Shown one piece after another: positions 46,029 through 56,231 of a stretch of DNA of 64,000 nucleotides. Under the pieces are notes generated by a model. The model saw nothing but the letters and a program-made list of their open reading frames with translations. It was not told the DNA's origin and ran no database searches. The position numbers and the translations under genes are program-made. Within the stretch, counting starts at the first letter, position 1. Each line of letters starts with the position of its first letter. This stretch comes from Acanthococcus lagerstroemiae (lineage: Eukaryota; Arthropoda; Insecta; Hemiptera; Eriococcidae), in assembly GCA_031841125.1 (NCBI GenBank), contig CM063110.1, positions 25,353,626 through 25,417,625 on the forward strand, read 5' to 3'.

Positions 46029-46690
46029 TGTGTCCGGTATTCAGAGGCGAAACTTGACTTTCAGTGGTGGGGGGGGGGTGAAGAAGGACAATTTGCCGAC
46101 AAATATTTTCTTTTTACTAAAAATTTACCGACAAAATTTTCTAAGAATTTGAAAATTCACCGATTTTTTAATCAAAATATTTTTTAATTGAAAAAAATAA
46201 AAATAAACAAACGTTCTTAGAAAATGAAAAATTCAAATAAACAGTTTCATAATTCATAATTTGCTAACTGTCTAAATTATTGGGGTGTTTACACCCCCCC
46301 CCCCCTCATAGTTTCGTCTCTGCAAATGCAGATTGGAACTTTATCCCCCAAGCACTCACATTTGCGCACATGAGCATACCCTAGTCTGGGAGGATAAGGT
46401 GGAAGCATGTTAGGAATACTTGAGAGGAACACACAATTTCCTGTACACATAGGGGTGGTCGTTGTTTACTCTTGGTGATTTTTTTTTTCTTCTGAATTTC
46501 CTCTGATTCTTCTCCTAAACTGATTCCAATAAAATCAAATCAAATAAATAAATAAATAAATAAATTAATTAATTAATTAATTAAAAAACAAAAAAACTAC
46601 AAATTTTTCTGTCGATCGTATTAGGGGAATCCGTGCCAGAAGTTCCCTTTCATTCTTATGGGAAAAATACATGGAGTTTTGACTTTTGTT
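46029..46690 (-). repeat. Dispersed repeat, copy 2 (inverse of 33.7 kb copy)
   Basis: It starts sharply at CAGAGGCGAAACTTGAC and follows the 33728-34306 copy in inverse order up to CATGGAGTTTTGACTTTTG near 46690. G10 and C12 runs and AAAT/TTAA microsatellites (about 46540-46583) have expanded inside it. Confidence 0.7.
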
Positions 46691-46719
46691 AAAGGAGGCT
46701 GAATTAATTCCAGCAGTCT

Positions 46720-47060
46720 TAAAAAAAGTCCTAAGCAAATCTGAATGACTCATAAAGAGTTCGAAAAAAAAAACCTGAATGAATTTTAAAACAAAATCAA
46801 AATGAATTTTGAAGTCAAAAAAAGTCTCAAAAGAGTTGGAATGAGTCGGTATCAACGGAGTCTGCTAATGTTTTGATGCGTCTTACCTTATCGGGTTCAG
46901 ATGAATCTTTTGAGTTTCGAATAAACCGTAGCAGAGCCTGAATGAGTTTTAATACGATCCAATGAGTGTGAATAAGCAGTAGCAGAATTCAAATGAGTCT
47001 TCACGAGCCGTAATAAAATCTGAATCAGTCTCATAAGAGTCCGAATAAGTCCTGAGGAAT
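46720..47060. repeat. Degenerate TGAATGAGT / AGTCTTAA tract
   Basis: Words such as CTGAATGAGTTTTAA, AGTCCGAATAAG and GAGTCTTAA recur over 340 bases, like the tracts at 2.9 and 30.5 kb. Confidence 0.45.
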
Positions 47061-47680
47061 GGTATGAGAGATCTTGAGCTCCTCCAATATCCTTTTGCTT
47101 CTAGATATCACTATTAAGACTTCATCCCTTGCGTATTCTTTTCGTGACTTTCTCATACAACTTTTGAGTCTGTATAGAAGACACCGATGCATTCCCATGG
47201 AGAAAAACTGAGTGGAGAACAAAGATACATATCCTGAATATCTTTTTTGATGTCCCGCAAAAAACCGACATAAGCAAACCGCGGGGACAAAGGATGAATA
47301 TACGGCGCTCAGTTGCCCACTAAATACTTCATTCTATTTGAAATTTTCTTGTCGCTTCTTTCAAATTAAAATTATTAATCTGCGCCTAATGTATCCATGT
47401 GTCAAGAAATTTGAGTCATGGTATAATCACCTCGCTAAGATAACTTTTTTGGGATCGAAAAATAGTTCTTAGACATTGTAGAAGAGTTTTACCAGCCTTG
47501 CGATTTTGTTCGTTGACCGTACAAAGTAAACTTGGCCACGTGTTTGCCCATCTGTTTCTGATATCTCTGAGCTTGATGACAGGAGTATGTTGGATTTGAA
47601 ATTTGAATCTTGCCATATTTTTGTGTGCATTCGCAGCCTTCTATATGTATAGGTATTTGTGAAATTGGGCGGTCCACGGG
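47061..47680. other. Non-coding stretch; minus strand may hold decayed coding sequence
   Basis: Two overlapping minus-strand frames (47416-47616 and 47489-47677) follow the exon-like block at 47682-47900 and might be its frameshifted continuation. No motif proves it. Confidence 0.3.
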
Positions 47681-47681
47681 C

Positions 47682-47900
47682 TCATTCTGCCACTGATTTT
47701 GATCCGGCCATGTTCACCATTGGTAACAGTTTCGGTAGTTGTGATTTATCATCATGCCAGAAATTTGAACTGACAAGAATGTACTCGTTGTGTGAATGGT
47801 AAAATGAGGAATCTGCTTTCTGATTGATGGTACTCCATGACAGTTTCGATGTTCTTTCATCCGTCAACATCCGTCTAAATTTCTGCAAGTTTGAAGGCAC
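47682..47900 (-). pseudogene. Exon-like 72-codon block, family uncertain
   Basis: The minus-strand frame follows a consensus acceptor-like CACTTTTAG. It reads well as protein: KFRRMLTDERTSKLSW, STINQKADSSFYHSHNEYI, SSNFWHDDKSQLPKLLP and MVNMAGSKSVAE, then stops. The SFYHSHNEYI...PKLL...AGSKSVAE run has a faint resemblance to the N-A-x-Y-x-x-x-x-N-x-I and NYG-x-x-G-x-x-x-x-HE region of M13 (neprilysin-type) peptidases. The catalytic HE is not present. It lies antisense to the cadherin gene, in its intron or upstream of it. A decayed retrocopy or exon is possible; so is chance. Confidence 0.25.
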
Positions 47901-48264
47901 CTAAAAGTGAATAATAAATGGGTGTGAAAATAAATTGGCTCATCGCGGGGTACACATGTAGGTACCTTACCTGAAGTGCCAACTCATTTCCGAAATGCTG
48001 AGACATATCGTGGCCCTAGGCGAAGTTGCATGAATTTGTTGCTAGTAATTCGCGGAAAAAGGATTTAACGTGTCAAACTTCATTTCATACGCCGTTTTTC
48101 TTTCTGCATCGAACCGAGGGTCGCGTTCAAAATTTGATGTGAATACCTGGATGGCCGAACATGTTACTAGTTGACGAGAAAGTCGGGTCGTTGGACCCAT
48201 TCCTCACTCGACTGCGATACTTTCAATCAAATTCAAAAATAGTAAAACAGAATTTTATTTTCAG

Positions 48265-48573
48265 GTTCGTATCGATGTATTGGACAAGAATGACAGTCCG
48301 CCTTCCTTCAACGAAATGCCATCTGAATTGTCGATATCGGAAGATTTACCTATTGGCCATGTGGTCACAACTGTCAAAACAACAGATCCAGACACCCCGA
48401 CCCGGATAACGTATTCGTTGTCGGGAAAGGATGCCGAAAAGTTCAACCTCGACCCGGACACCGGAGTGCTCAGCCTTACAGACTTACTGGACCGTGAAAC
48501 GAAATCCAAACACAAATTATACATTCAGGCTAGCGACGGTATTCAGAAGACAGAGACCTGCCTCACCATCATC
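48265..48573 (+). CDS. Fat-like cadherin, internal exon (103 codons)
   Basis: This internal exon is bounded by a TTTTATTTTCAG acceptor and a GTAAGT donor; both junctions are phase 0. It encodes one complete extracellular cadherin (EC) unit. Residues 4-15 form a linker DVLDKNDSPPSF with the calcium-binding DxND element. Residues 25-27 (SED) supply the next E, TTDPD (39-43) the DxD-type site, DPDTGVL (63-69) the usual strand-turn and LDRE (75-78) the DRE calcium ligand. ASDG (89-92) and TCLTII (98-103) end the repeat. EC repeats bind calcium between neighbours and mediate homophilic or heterophilic adhesion outside the cell. The exon reads straight into the exon at 56232. Together they resemble late EC repeats of the FAT1/2/3 class (Drosophila kugelei), a planar-polarity and actin-organising cadherin. 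The ortholog name is inferred from memory of the motif, not a search. Confidence 0.85.
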
Positions 48574-49915
48574 GTAAGTTATCCAATTTTTCTACATACC
48601 TTTATAGACCTATTTTTTGTAAATCATTTGCAGATGTGTGCTGAGAAAACCGCGTATATCATGTGTGATCAACAACTGTGATGTCTCAATCGGTGTGTAA
48701 CGTTTTGGGCTTGAAGGTGAAAACCAACTAACGAGGCTCACGAATGAGTATAGAGTGGCTGAAATGTGAAATGATAGTAATCATTGTCAAGACTGTTTCA
48801 AAAATATTTTTGTGGAACTGGCGGTCACGCATTGTGTGCAGACCGCCGCCGTGCCGATGCGATGCGGCGAGTACCAGCTAACGGGAACTCACACAAATGC
48901 GAAATGCTTCTATCTAGTATTATAGCTAAGACAAGGCGAACCAATTCTTAAAATAAAAAGCATGCACTCGCAGGTAGGATAAGAGTTATTTATGTATCTC
49001 GGTAATGAATGGTGAAGTAGATTTGTGAAATGTCCATTCGGTCTGCACGGTGATCGTTACTCGATAAACATGTTTAATTTTCGTATCTGTCGAGTGGAGG
49101 CCATTTCCGTTAGTCGCCATTTGTCCGCACAGGAGAGGACGAAAAAAATTTTTTTATAATTATAAAGTAAGAGCCGTAAGAGCCATCGTTTTTCACGGAA
49201 AACTGACTTTAAAGAGCGAAGGCGGGCTGTGCTGTGGCATTTGTTGTGGTTATGGGCTGAAAAAATGGATGTGAGGGGTGGGAATAAGAAGCGTTACATT
49301 ACAAACGGTCATGGAATGCGTTTGGATTGCGCAATTAATTGCTACGCAGAACGAATATAGGTCTTACATTAGGGATAGACGTGAAACAGCTGAAATATTT
49401 TATCATCAGATCTTCAGATCCGAGGAAATTCTCTGGCGTTGGCAAAGAAAAGAAAGGCGGCACCTTCTTGCAGTAGATGCTGGTAAATTTTCTTCTAGGT
49501 GGGGTTAAATCTTCCCCAAAGAGAAAAGCCATGCGATTTTTACTCTCTTTCCCCAGCGCAGCATTTATTTTTTTACCGTGATTTATTCCAACAACTTTAC
49601 TCATTTGCATGTAGCCGAAGCAATGTTCTGTACATATTTTTAATATGGGAGTTTGCTTATTGAGAGGACTGAAAATATAAGGTCCCTGCAGTGTGGGTAT
49701 TTGGTATCTAGTATTTCCTAAATACTCCTAGGTTGCTCATGGGTGGAGAATTCTGAAAATGTGACCGGCTCCAATGATAGATGATTGCAATACACTAGCA
49801 TCCTCCTTCTATTGAAGGGCGATAATTTGAAATTCCCGAGATAGCTACTACGTTGAGAGTTATAAATCATATCAGGCCTGAGAGCGACCAAAGATGGCTT
49901 ATTTCTGCATCCGGA

Positions 49916-50086
49916 TATACTAGTGGCTCTAGCATCACAACTGTGTTCCGTACACTACCTACAGTGTTGTGCACCCACTCCTGTCAGAATGCTACTAGTG
50001 GCTCTAGCATCGTGACCATGTTTGGTTCACTTCCTGTAACATTGCCCACCAAAGTAACACTATCGCAACTCTACTAGTAACTCCAG
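49916..50086. repeat. ~80 bp minisatellite, cluster 1
   Basis: Two units of the type TACTAGTGGCTCTAGCATC, GT(G/A)ACC.TGTT, GGTACACTACCTACAG and TTGCCCACCCA. The array is cut at 50086 by the element at 50087-51753. Confidence 0.8.
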
Positions 50087-50333
50087 GAAAATCTCAGTTC
50101 CCCTTGAGTCCCGTGCTGACAGAAAGTACATCGCAGTTGAGTCCCGCATTTCCCTTCCCACTTAACCAGACTTGACTGGCTGCAAGAATATTTGCAGGTC
50201 TCGTTAAAAATACTGGGTCACTGCAAGAATGAAGGCAAAAATTTTCGGCTCAAATATTTCACACATTCGTAACGCGTTAAGGCACCAGTTCCGTATTTCG
50301 TCATCGCATCATCTTCAAAGGAGCGATCTTCTA

Positions 50334-51272
50334 CAGGTTGCGGCATCTTGAAGTTTACATGTTGGTAACACTGCTGTATCAAAATCATCTGTCGGGGAGA
50401 AACGAAAAATACGCGGTTGGAAAGAGGATGGAATGCCATTAAAAAGAAATTTATTTGGTTTTAAAAATAACATCTATACAATGTTTACCAGTACCTTTTA
50501 CCAAATTTAGCCTTTTTTCAACACTTTTCAAAACGTTCTCCAACATCGTCGTACTGATCGCCGCGCATTCACCACGAATCCGTTGCTTCAAATCCTCTGA
50601 GACACTGGGCACCTCAAAATCCGAACGAAATCGTTGAAATACCGCTACGCAGTCCAAAAGTTACAGTGTGGTGCGCTGTTGGAATGAATGGCATAATTGG
50701 TCATTTTTTTGAAGATGATGCTGGCAAAACAGTGACTGTAAATGCGGATCGATACATCGAAATGCTGCAAAATTTTGTCCAGCCTGCCCTGGCACGAAAG
50801 AGAATTCTATCCAGAATTTATTTTCAACAAGATTGAGCCACTTCCCGTATCTGCATTAAGACGATTCGTGTTTTAGAGATGTTTGGCACCAGAATCATTT
50901 CGAAAAACGGTTTCCCTCTATGGCCCCCAAGATCGCCGGACCTCAACGAATGTGATTTTTTCTTATGGGGACATCTCAAGCAAAAGGTCTATGCCACCAA
51001 AGTTCGCGATTTAGAGGATTTAGACTTTAGAGCAACGGATTCGTGATGAATGCGCGGCGGCGATCAGTATGACAATGTTGGAGAACATTTTGAGGTTAAA
51101 TTTTGTAAAAGGTACTGGTAAACATTGTCTAGATGTTATTTTTAAAATCAAATAAACTTTTTTTAAATGGCATTTCATCCTCTTTCCAACCGCGTATTCT
51201 TCGTTTCTTTCCGACCGATGATTTTGATACAGCAGTGTTACCAACATGTAAACTTTAAGATACCGCACCCTG
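50334..51272 (+). mobile_element. Mariner-type element with two opposed 3' ends (939 bp)
   Basis: Both ends are flanked by TA (50332-50333 and 51273-51274) and start CAGG(G/T)TGCGG(T/C)ATCTT. Inverted similarity then runs for some 300 bases on each side, through GTTTACATGTTGGTAACACT, GAATACGCGGTTGGAAAGAG and into the last transposase codons. So the left arm is an inverted copy of the transposase 3' end. The plus-strand half (from about 50659) reads VWCAVGMNGIIGHFFEDD, LQNFVQPALARKRIL, IYFQQD, a stop in place of the expected glycine, then WPPRSPDLNECDFFLWGHL, a frameshift, and QRIRDECAAAISMTMLENI to a TAA. The QQD and PDLNECD segments hold the second and third acidic catalytic positions of D,D34D-type mariner transposases. 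Broken and inactive. Confidence 0.85.
50451..50650 (-). pseudogene. Inverted second copy of the mariner transposase C-terminus
   Basis: On the minus strand, VSEDLKQRIRGECAAISTTM, LENVLKSVEKRLNLV and KGTGKHCIDVIFKTK mirror the plus-strand C-terminus at 51020-51150. It joins the plus-strand half head-to-head near 50655. A fold-back rearrangement of a single transposon is the simplest explanation. Confidence 0.75.
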
Positions 51273-51763
51273 TACGTTATTTGGGTGGAAGAACGGAAGT
51301 CCGAAAAAAAAACACGTAAATATGATGCGTTTTCACTTGCACTAGAGTACACTTTTTTCAAGCCTAACAACTGCAACTTCCGAAATCAGGCCTGTGCAAG
51401 ATGAAACCGACATCCTCGAATAATTGTTTGTGGCCATACTACTTTCACTGATGCGAGTATAGCTTCCTAGAAGTCAATGAAGACAGTAACAGTACTCGGA
51501 TGAAAAGGATGAAGGAAATGATTTTCAAGTGCTCGTAACGCATGTTCATAAAGTTCAGCACTTTTACCTGGCAGGAGGCAGAAAACTAAAAGGACGTACA
51601 CATGATTTTCAACTCTGTAGATTACGAACAGCTGGACGTGCGGTGCAGTATTTTTCGGGACTCAACTGAGATGTACCTTTCTTAAACACTGGACTCTGCT
51701 GAGAGGTATATCCTTCCGTACCTTCATTTTCGGGACTCAACTGAGTACCGGCCGTGACTCCAG

Positions 51764-52560
51764 CATAAAGACCATGTTTGGTACACTACCTACAGCACTC
51801 AGTGGCGGCAACTTCTGTGTAGCGTATGTAGCAGATGCTACACATGAGATTTTCAACAAAAAAATAGTATAATATTATTATACAATGTGCTAAAGTGAGC
51901 GATTAAGTTTCCAAATAAATAACTTTTTTTTTGTTATGCTACACATGGGAAAAATCTAGGTCTCCCCCCCCCCCTCCTGACATCACTGCCCACCCAGAGA
52001 ACACTATCATATCACTACTAGTGGTTCTAGTATCTTGACCATGTGCCATACACTCCCTATAGCATTGTCCATCCAAGAAACACGGCCACAAGTCTAATAG
52101 TGGCTCTAGTATCGCTACCGTGTTCTATGTACTGCCTACAGTGTAACTCACCCACAGAATCCTGTTACGATGCTAATAGAGGCTCTAGCATCGTGACAGT
52201 GCTTGGTACACTTCCTACAGCGTTGCTCACCCAAGTAACATATATTCACGACTCTACTAGTGGCTCTAGCATTCGGACTGTGCAAACAACAATAGTGCCG
52301 GAACTAAACCTAATTGATAAGCGAACGGTGATGGTTGTATTATAAAGTGAATACGATCACCGTTCGCTCATCAGAAAATACCTACCTATTCGATGCTAGA
52401 GCTTCTACAATTTGCACAGTCCCAATTGCGATCGTGTTCCATACACTACTTACAGTGTTGCCCACCCACTGAATCCAGTCAGGACGCTACTAGTGGCTCT
52501 AGCATCGTGAATGTGTTTGGTGCATTACCTACAGCGCTGCTCACCTAGGTAACACCATCA
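51764..52560. repeat. ~80 bp minisatellite, clusters 2 and 3
   Basis: After the MULE-type element the array resumes (51764-51798). It is interrupted by about 200 bases starting CAGTGGCGGCAACTTC, which contain two ATGCTACACATG words and a C11 run. It then continues with about four units (52006-52300) and two more (52440-52560). An inverted hairpin lies between these. Confidence 0.75.
52316..52372. repeat. Hairpin within the minisatellite
   Basis: GATAAGCGAACGGTGAT (52316-52332) faces ATCACCGTTCGCTCATC (52356-52372), 16 of 17 paired, around a 23-base loop. Beyond it, GGACTGTGCAAA occurs in inverse orientation on the two sides, so the array itself reverses here. Confidence 0.85.
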
Positions 52561-52561
52561 C

Positions 52562-54144
52562 CAGTATTGCCAGGTCCCTTTCATAAAAATTCTTGAGATT
52601 GTACGATAAAAAATCGTGCGATCATAAAATTTTTCGGGGAATTTTGAAAAATTTTAAACGACCTTTTTTAAACTTGTTTTTCATGTATGTACATATTTTT
52701 AATAATCAGATACTCAATGGGTGGAAGCCTGGAAAATACAATGACATTAATTTGGTTGTGTCACATTGATAAACAGGAGCTTACGGGAAGATGACTTTAA
52801 CAAATTCCTGAAGCACAAACTATACAACAGAATAACTTTAGACAGGAACGAATGGGAACGACTGCGCGAATCCTTCGCCCAATGCTGGGCCAGCGGATAC
52901 TATAATATACGTAAATATACCTGAAATGTAGAAACATATGTACTTATGTAAACGACCGCTAATAAAGGAATTAATAATAATAATAACACTTGCAAATGTT
53001 GGCACGATTGCGTCTTATCAGTGGTATGAATGGGTGATCATGGAGATTTTTCTATTCAAAAGTACACATGATAACCCTTTCATTTCCCCCCGCTAACACC
53101 CGCGCAGGTGATTTTGCAGCGCACTCTAGTGCAGGTTTATATCCCAATTAGGCTTTCACACTTCTGGTTTGTTTACATGTATTCTTATCAAACGTGTGGT
53201 GAAATGTTGTTATCACAAACACGAATAATATTGAGCGCGATTTTTGTTCATCTTATTCCTTCTGAGTTTTAATGTTATAATAGAAATATTATCGTTATTA
53301 TTGAAAAATGTGTTTCATAATAGGTGGAACTCCCTCACTGATGTGCCAGCAAACTGGGCCCAAGGACCAAAGAAAATAGAAAAATACTGACATGGCCGAA
53401 GATTTCTGAAATTTGTTTTCTAAACGTCCATTAAGTATCTTTACATTAGGTTATTATTCATTGTACAAATTATTGAAGGAAAAGTTTCACCAGCAACGTT
53501 GCTAAATGGTGGTATTACTTTCAGTTTCAACGGGATATTTTCTGAATTTATTCCCTTCACTCCATTAAGAAAAGTTCCAATATGTACTTTAGAAGAAAAA
53601 GCAGTCTTATTCAAAATCATTTTTTTTTTCACCGTCGTTGTATGGTCGCAATACATTTTTCTTCCGTTTTGAAAACAAATGTCCGAAATCTTCGGCCATA
53701 TCAGTATTTTCCTATTTCCTCTGGTCCTTGAGCCCAGTATGCTGGCACATCAGTCACTCCCTCAGAAAGCTCCACCTATTATGAACCACATTTTTCAATA
53801 ATAACGATAATATTTCTATTACGAGTATAACATCAAATTTCAGAAGGAATAAGATGAATGGAAATCGTGCTCCATATCATTCATGTTTGTGATAACAACA
53901 TTTCACCATAGTTTGATAAGAATACATGTAAACAAACCAAAAGTGTGAAAGCCTTATAGCGATAACACACAGATTGGAATTTTGTTGAGATTACTTGAGC
54001 AGAATTTAGCGAGGTAAAGAAAAATTCATAAAAATTTTGTGGAAATTCGTGGGTTTAAAAAAAATTTATGGGTTCGTGTAAAATTCTGGGATTTTTCAAG
54101 AACACGTGTGATCTTACAGAATTTCGTGAGACAAGGCAACACTG
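52562..54144. mobile_element. hAT-type element with large internal inverted repeat (1583 bp)
   Basis: The tips CAGTATTGCC and GGCAACACTG are inverted copies. The flanks ACCATCAC (52554-52561) and ACTATCGC (54145-54152) match at 6 of 8, in register with the interrupted minisatellite unit. Inside, 53149-53424 and about 53669-53955 are inverted copies (GGCTTTCACACTT, GTTTACATGTATTCTTATC, TTATTATTGAAAAATGTG). They flank a 245-base centre with a 71-codon minus-strand frame (53441-53656, contains FSSKVHIGTFLNGVKG) that I cannot assign. A LINE-like 3' end sits at 52780-52985. Confidence 0.65.
52780..52985 (+). pseudogene. Possible LINE 3' end (last 48 codons plus tail)
   Basis: An open frame SLREDDFNKFLKHKLYNR, then TLDRNEWERLRESFAQCW, ASGYYNIRKYT and a stop, followed by AATAAAGG and a terminal (TAA)n run. 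Charged, well-formed sequence and the tail look like the C-terminus of a non-LTR element or a processed transcript. The family is unknown. Confidence 0.4.
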
Positions 54145-54480
54145 ACTATCGCAACTACTAGTGCCTCTAGCATTGCGACCCTGTTCTGTACACTACATGC
54201 AGTGTTACCCAACCACGGAATTCTGTCACGACTCTACTAGTGGCTCTAGCATCGTGACCGTGCTCCGTACACTACCTACAGTGTTGCTCACCCACAGAAT
54301 CCTGTCAGGACGCTACTAGTGGCTCTAGCATCGCGACCGTCATACACTACCTACAGTGTTACCCACCCAAGGAACCATGTCAGGACGCTACCAGTGGCTC
54401 TAGCATCTTAACCTTCTTTGGTACACTAAGTACAATGTTGCTCATTCAAGAAACACTGTCAAAACGACACCAGAGTACTT
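54145..54480. repeat. ~80 bp minisatellite, cluster 4
   Basis: About four units resume immediately after the hAT-type element, with ACTAGTGGCTCTAGCATCG, CGTACACTACCTACAGTG and AATCCTGTCAGGACGCTA words. The last unit decays near 54480. Confidence 0.8.
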
Positions 54481-55119
54481 GGAAAACCCCAGGTGAATAT
54501 ATGCTCTATGTATGTATTTCGCCTTTCCCTAACTGATAATTTGATTTTCACTAGAATGATTCGAAATTCATTCCACGGTCGTCAGAAAGACTAAAATAGC
54601 ATGTATCTATACTCGAGTATAGGGATTTCAAAAATATAATATTCTGATAAGAGGTCAAATATGCGTTCATAGTATGCTCTTATTTTCGTCAAATATGTTA
54701 AAATATTTCCTAAGAATCCAATACTCTCTATCAAAATAGCAATATGGGTATCATTTGAAAGGGAAAATTAATATAGTGATGACATAAGAATCACTAGATC
54801 AGATGAGCATTGATTCGAAATTAGTCCAAATTGAAATAGAAGAATAAAGCTGGTCAGTATGTGCAAAATAAACATGTCCTAAGGTAATCTTGCAAAAATC
54901 TTTTTTCTGCAGGCGAACGCTGAATACATTTGCCTTTGTTCTAAAGAGGTGGAAAAAAATTTTTATTCGTAAAAATTCACAGTTGTTGCAGTTTTACCTT
55001 TTTAGAAGATAAAATAATATTGGAAATATACCGAGATAATGATGGAAAATGACAAAACATTCTTCAATATGCTCTGGGGGGGAAAAAGTGCCAAATTCTC
55101 CCTATCTATCTACTTCAAC

Positions 55120-56002
55120 AAATTTTTGCATAGAGTGGGCTATAAAAGAAATGAAGAAAAATTTGAAGCAGGTGTAACTATACCTGGAGAGCGAGGGAAG
55201 ATGCTTAGGTTTGCAGATGATATTGACTTATTAGCTGAAAGAAGTGTTGATTTAGAAAACATTTCAAATGAAATGGAGAAGATTTTGAGTATAGAATATC
55301 GTATGAAAATAAAGAAAACTAAAGTAATAGTATGCAATCGATGTGAACATGATAGCTTAAATATAAAAATTGGTCAGGAAAAAATTGAGGAACTAAGCGA
55401 ATTTTGCTATTTGGGGGGTAAAATAACAAAAGATGGAAGACGTAAACGGGATATTAGTAGCCGAATAGCACAAGCCAAATTGGCATTTTATCGGAAAAAT
55501 AATCTTTTCAAATCAAAAAATAAATCTGGAAATCAAAAAATTATTTTTGAAAGTTGATGTTTGAAGTGTAGCCTTGTATGGGTGTGAAACTTGGACCACA
55601 AAAAAACCAGAGAAGAATCATAGCTTTTGAGATGAGGTGCTATAGGCGAATACTTATTATCGAATGGACGGATAAGGTAAGAAATGAGAACGTACGTAAC
55701 AGAGTAGAAGGTAAAATGGATACTTGAAATTGTCTGAAGAGGAGGCGAGACAAACTAATAGGGCATAATTTGAGACACCCAAGAATAATATCACTGTTGT
55801 TAGAAGGAAGGGTGGAAGGAAAGAATTGGGTGGGTCGGCAAAGATTCCAGTATGTTCAACAGATAATCGAGGATGTCAAAAGAGTTATTTGGAAATGAAA
55901 GAATTCACACAAGATAGGGAAAAATGGAGAGGTGCATCAAACTGGTCGTAAGACTGATAACCGATAACCTTATTATCATCATCATCATCGTCGTCATCAT
56001 CA
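55120..56002 (+). pseudogene. Decayed RTE-like LINE reverse transcriptase, C-terminal part
   Basis: An open block (within 55039-55557) reads GVTIPGERGKMLRFADDIDL, in which FADD is the RT catalytic motif. Next come ISNEMEKILS, KKTKVIVCN, FCYLGGKITKDGRRK and ISSRIAQAKLAFYRK, typical RT thumb and connection motifs. After frameshifts the sequence continues with VALYGCETWT, RRIIAFEMRCYRRIL, EWTDKVRNENV, KLIGHNLRHPRI, LLEGRVEG and GRQRFQYVQQI. The tail is a TCA/TCG microsatellite (about 55970-56002). Reverse transcriptase copies the element RNA at a nicked target. The order and short-repeat tail fit RTE-type elements, possibly the same family as the APE half at 15.7-17.7 kb. Truncated and frameshifted. 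Confidence 0.8.
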
Positions 56003-56231
56003 TTTCAATAGAGAAAAATATTCAAAATAATATTTTTGGAATCCCTACTCGGGTGTTTCCTGACACCCTAAGATGCTAGCGTGTAGTGCAGACAGTATTG
56101 TTGAGGCTCCAGATGTGTTCTCCTCAAAGAATTAAAATAGTTACCAACTGCCCTTCTTTGGGGCCGATCACAAATAATGTTTTGTTGTATCCATTCCTTA
56201 TGACAATTTTTACGTTCAACTGTATTTTCAG

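Larger units (their letters stand above)
50087..51753. mobile_element. MULE-type non-autonomous element interrupting the minisatellite
   Basis: It is bounded by GTAACTCCAG (50077-50086) and GTGACTCCAG (51754-51763), 9 of 10 identical: a MULE-sized target duplication made from one minisatellite unit. Terminal regions carry inverted copies of GCGGGACTCAACTG(C/A)G and TACTCAGTTGAGTCCCG. The GAGTCCCG motif matches the termini at 2.0-2.8 and 37.9 kb. A mariner-type element occupies 50334-51272. No MULE transposase inside. Confidence 0.7.
48574..56231 (+). other. Cadherin intron (7658 bp)
   Basis: It starts GTAAGT and ends TGTATTTTCAG. The exon before it ends with LTII and the exon after begins VTDTNDNPPVF, which is a seamless EC junction, so no coding exon is missing here. 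The intron holds an ~80 bp minisatellite, a MULE-type element with a mariner-type element inside, a hAT-type element and an RTE-like LINE remnant. The stretch 48574-49915 shows nothing recognisable. Confidence 0.85.

Noticed and set aside
51799..52005. hAT element with CAGTGGCGG start inside the minisatellite
   Set aside because: Ends are suggestive, but no consistent terminal inverted repeat with target duplication could be fixed.
49916..54480. CRISPR-like array of regularly spaced repeats
   Set aside because: Units are diverged, contiguous, without unique spacers, in a eukaryotic intron; it is a minisatellite.
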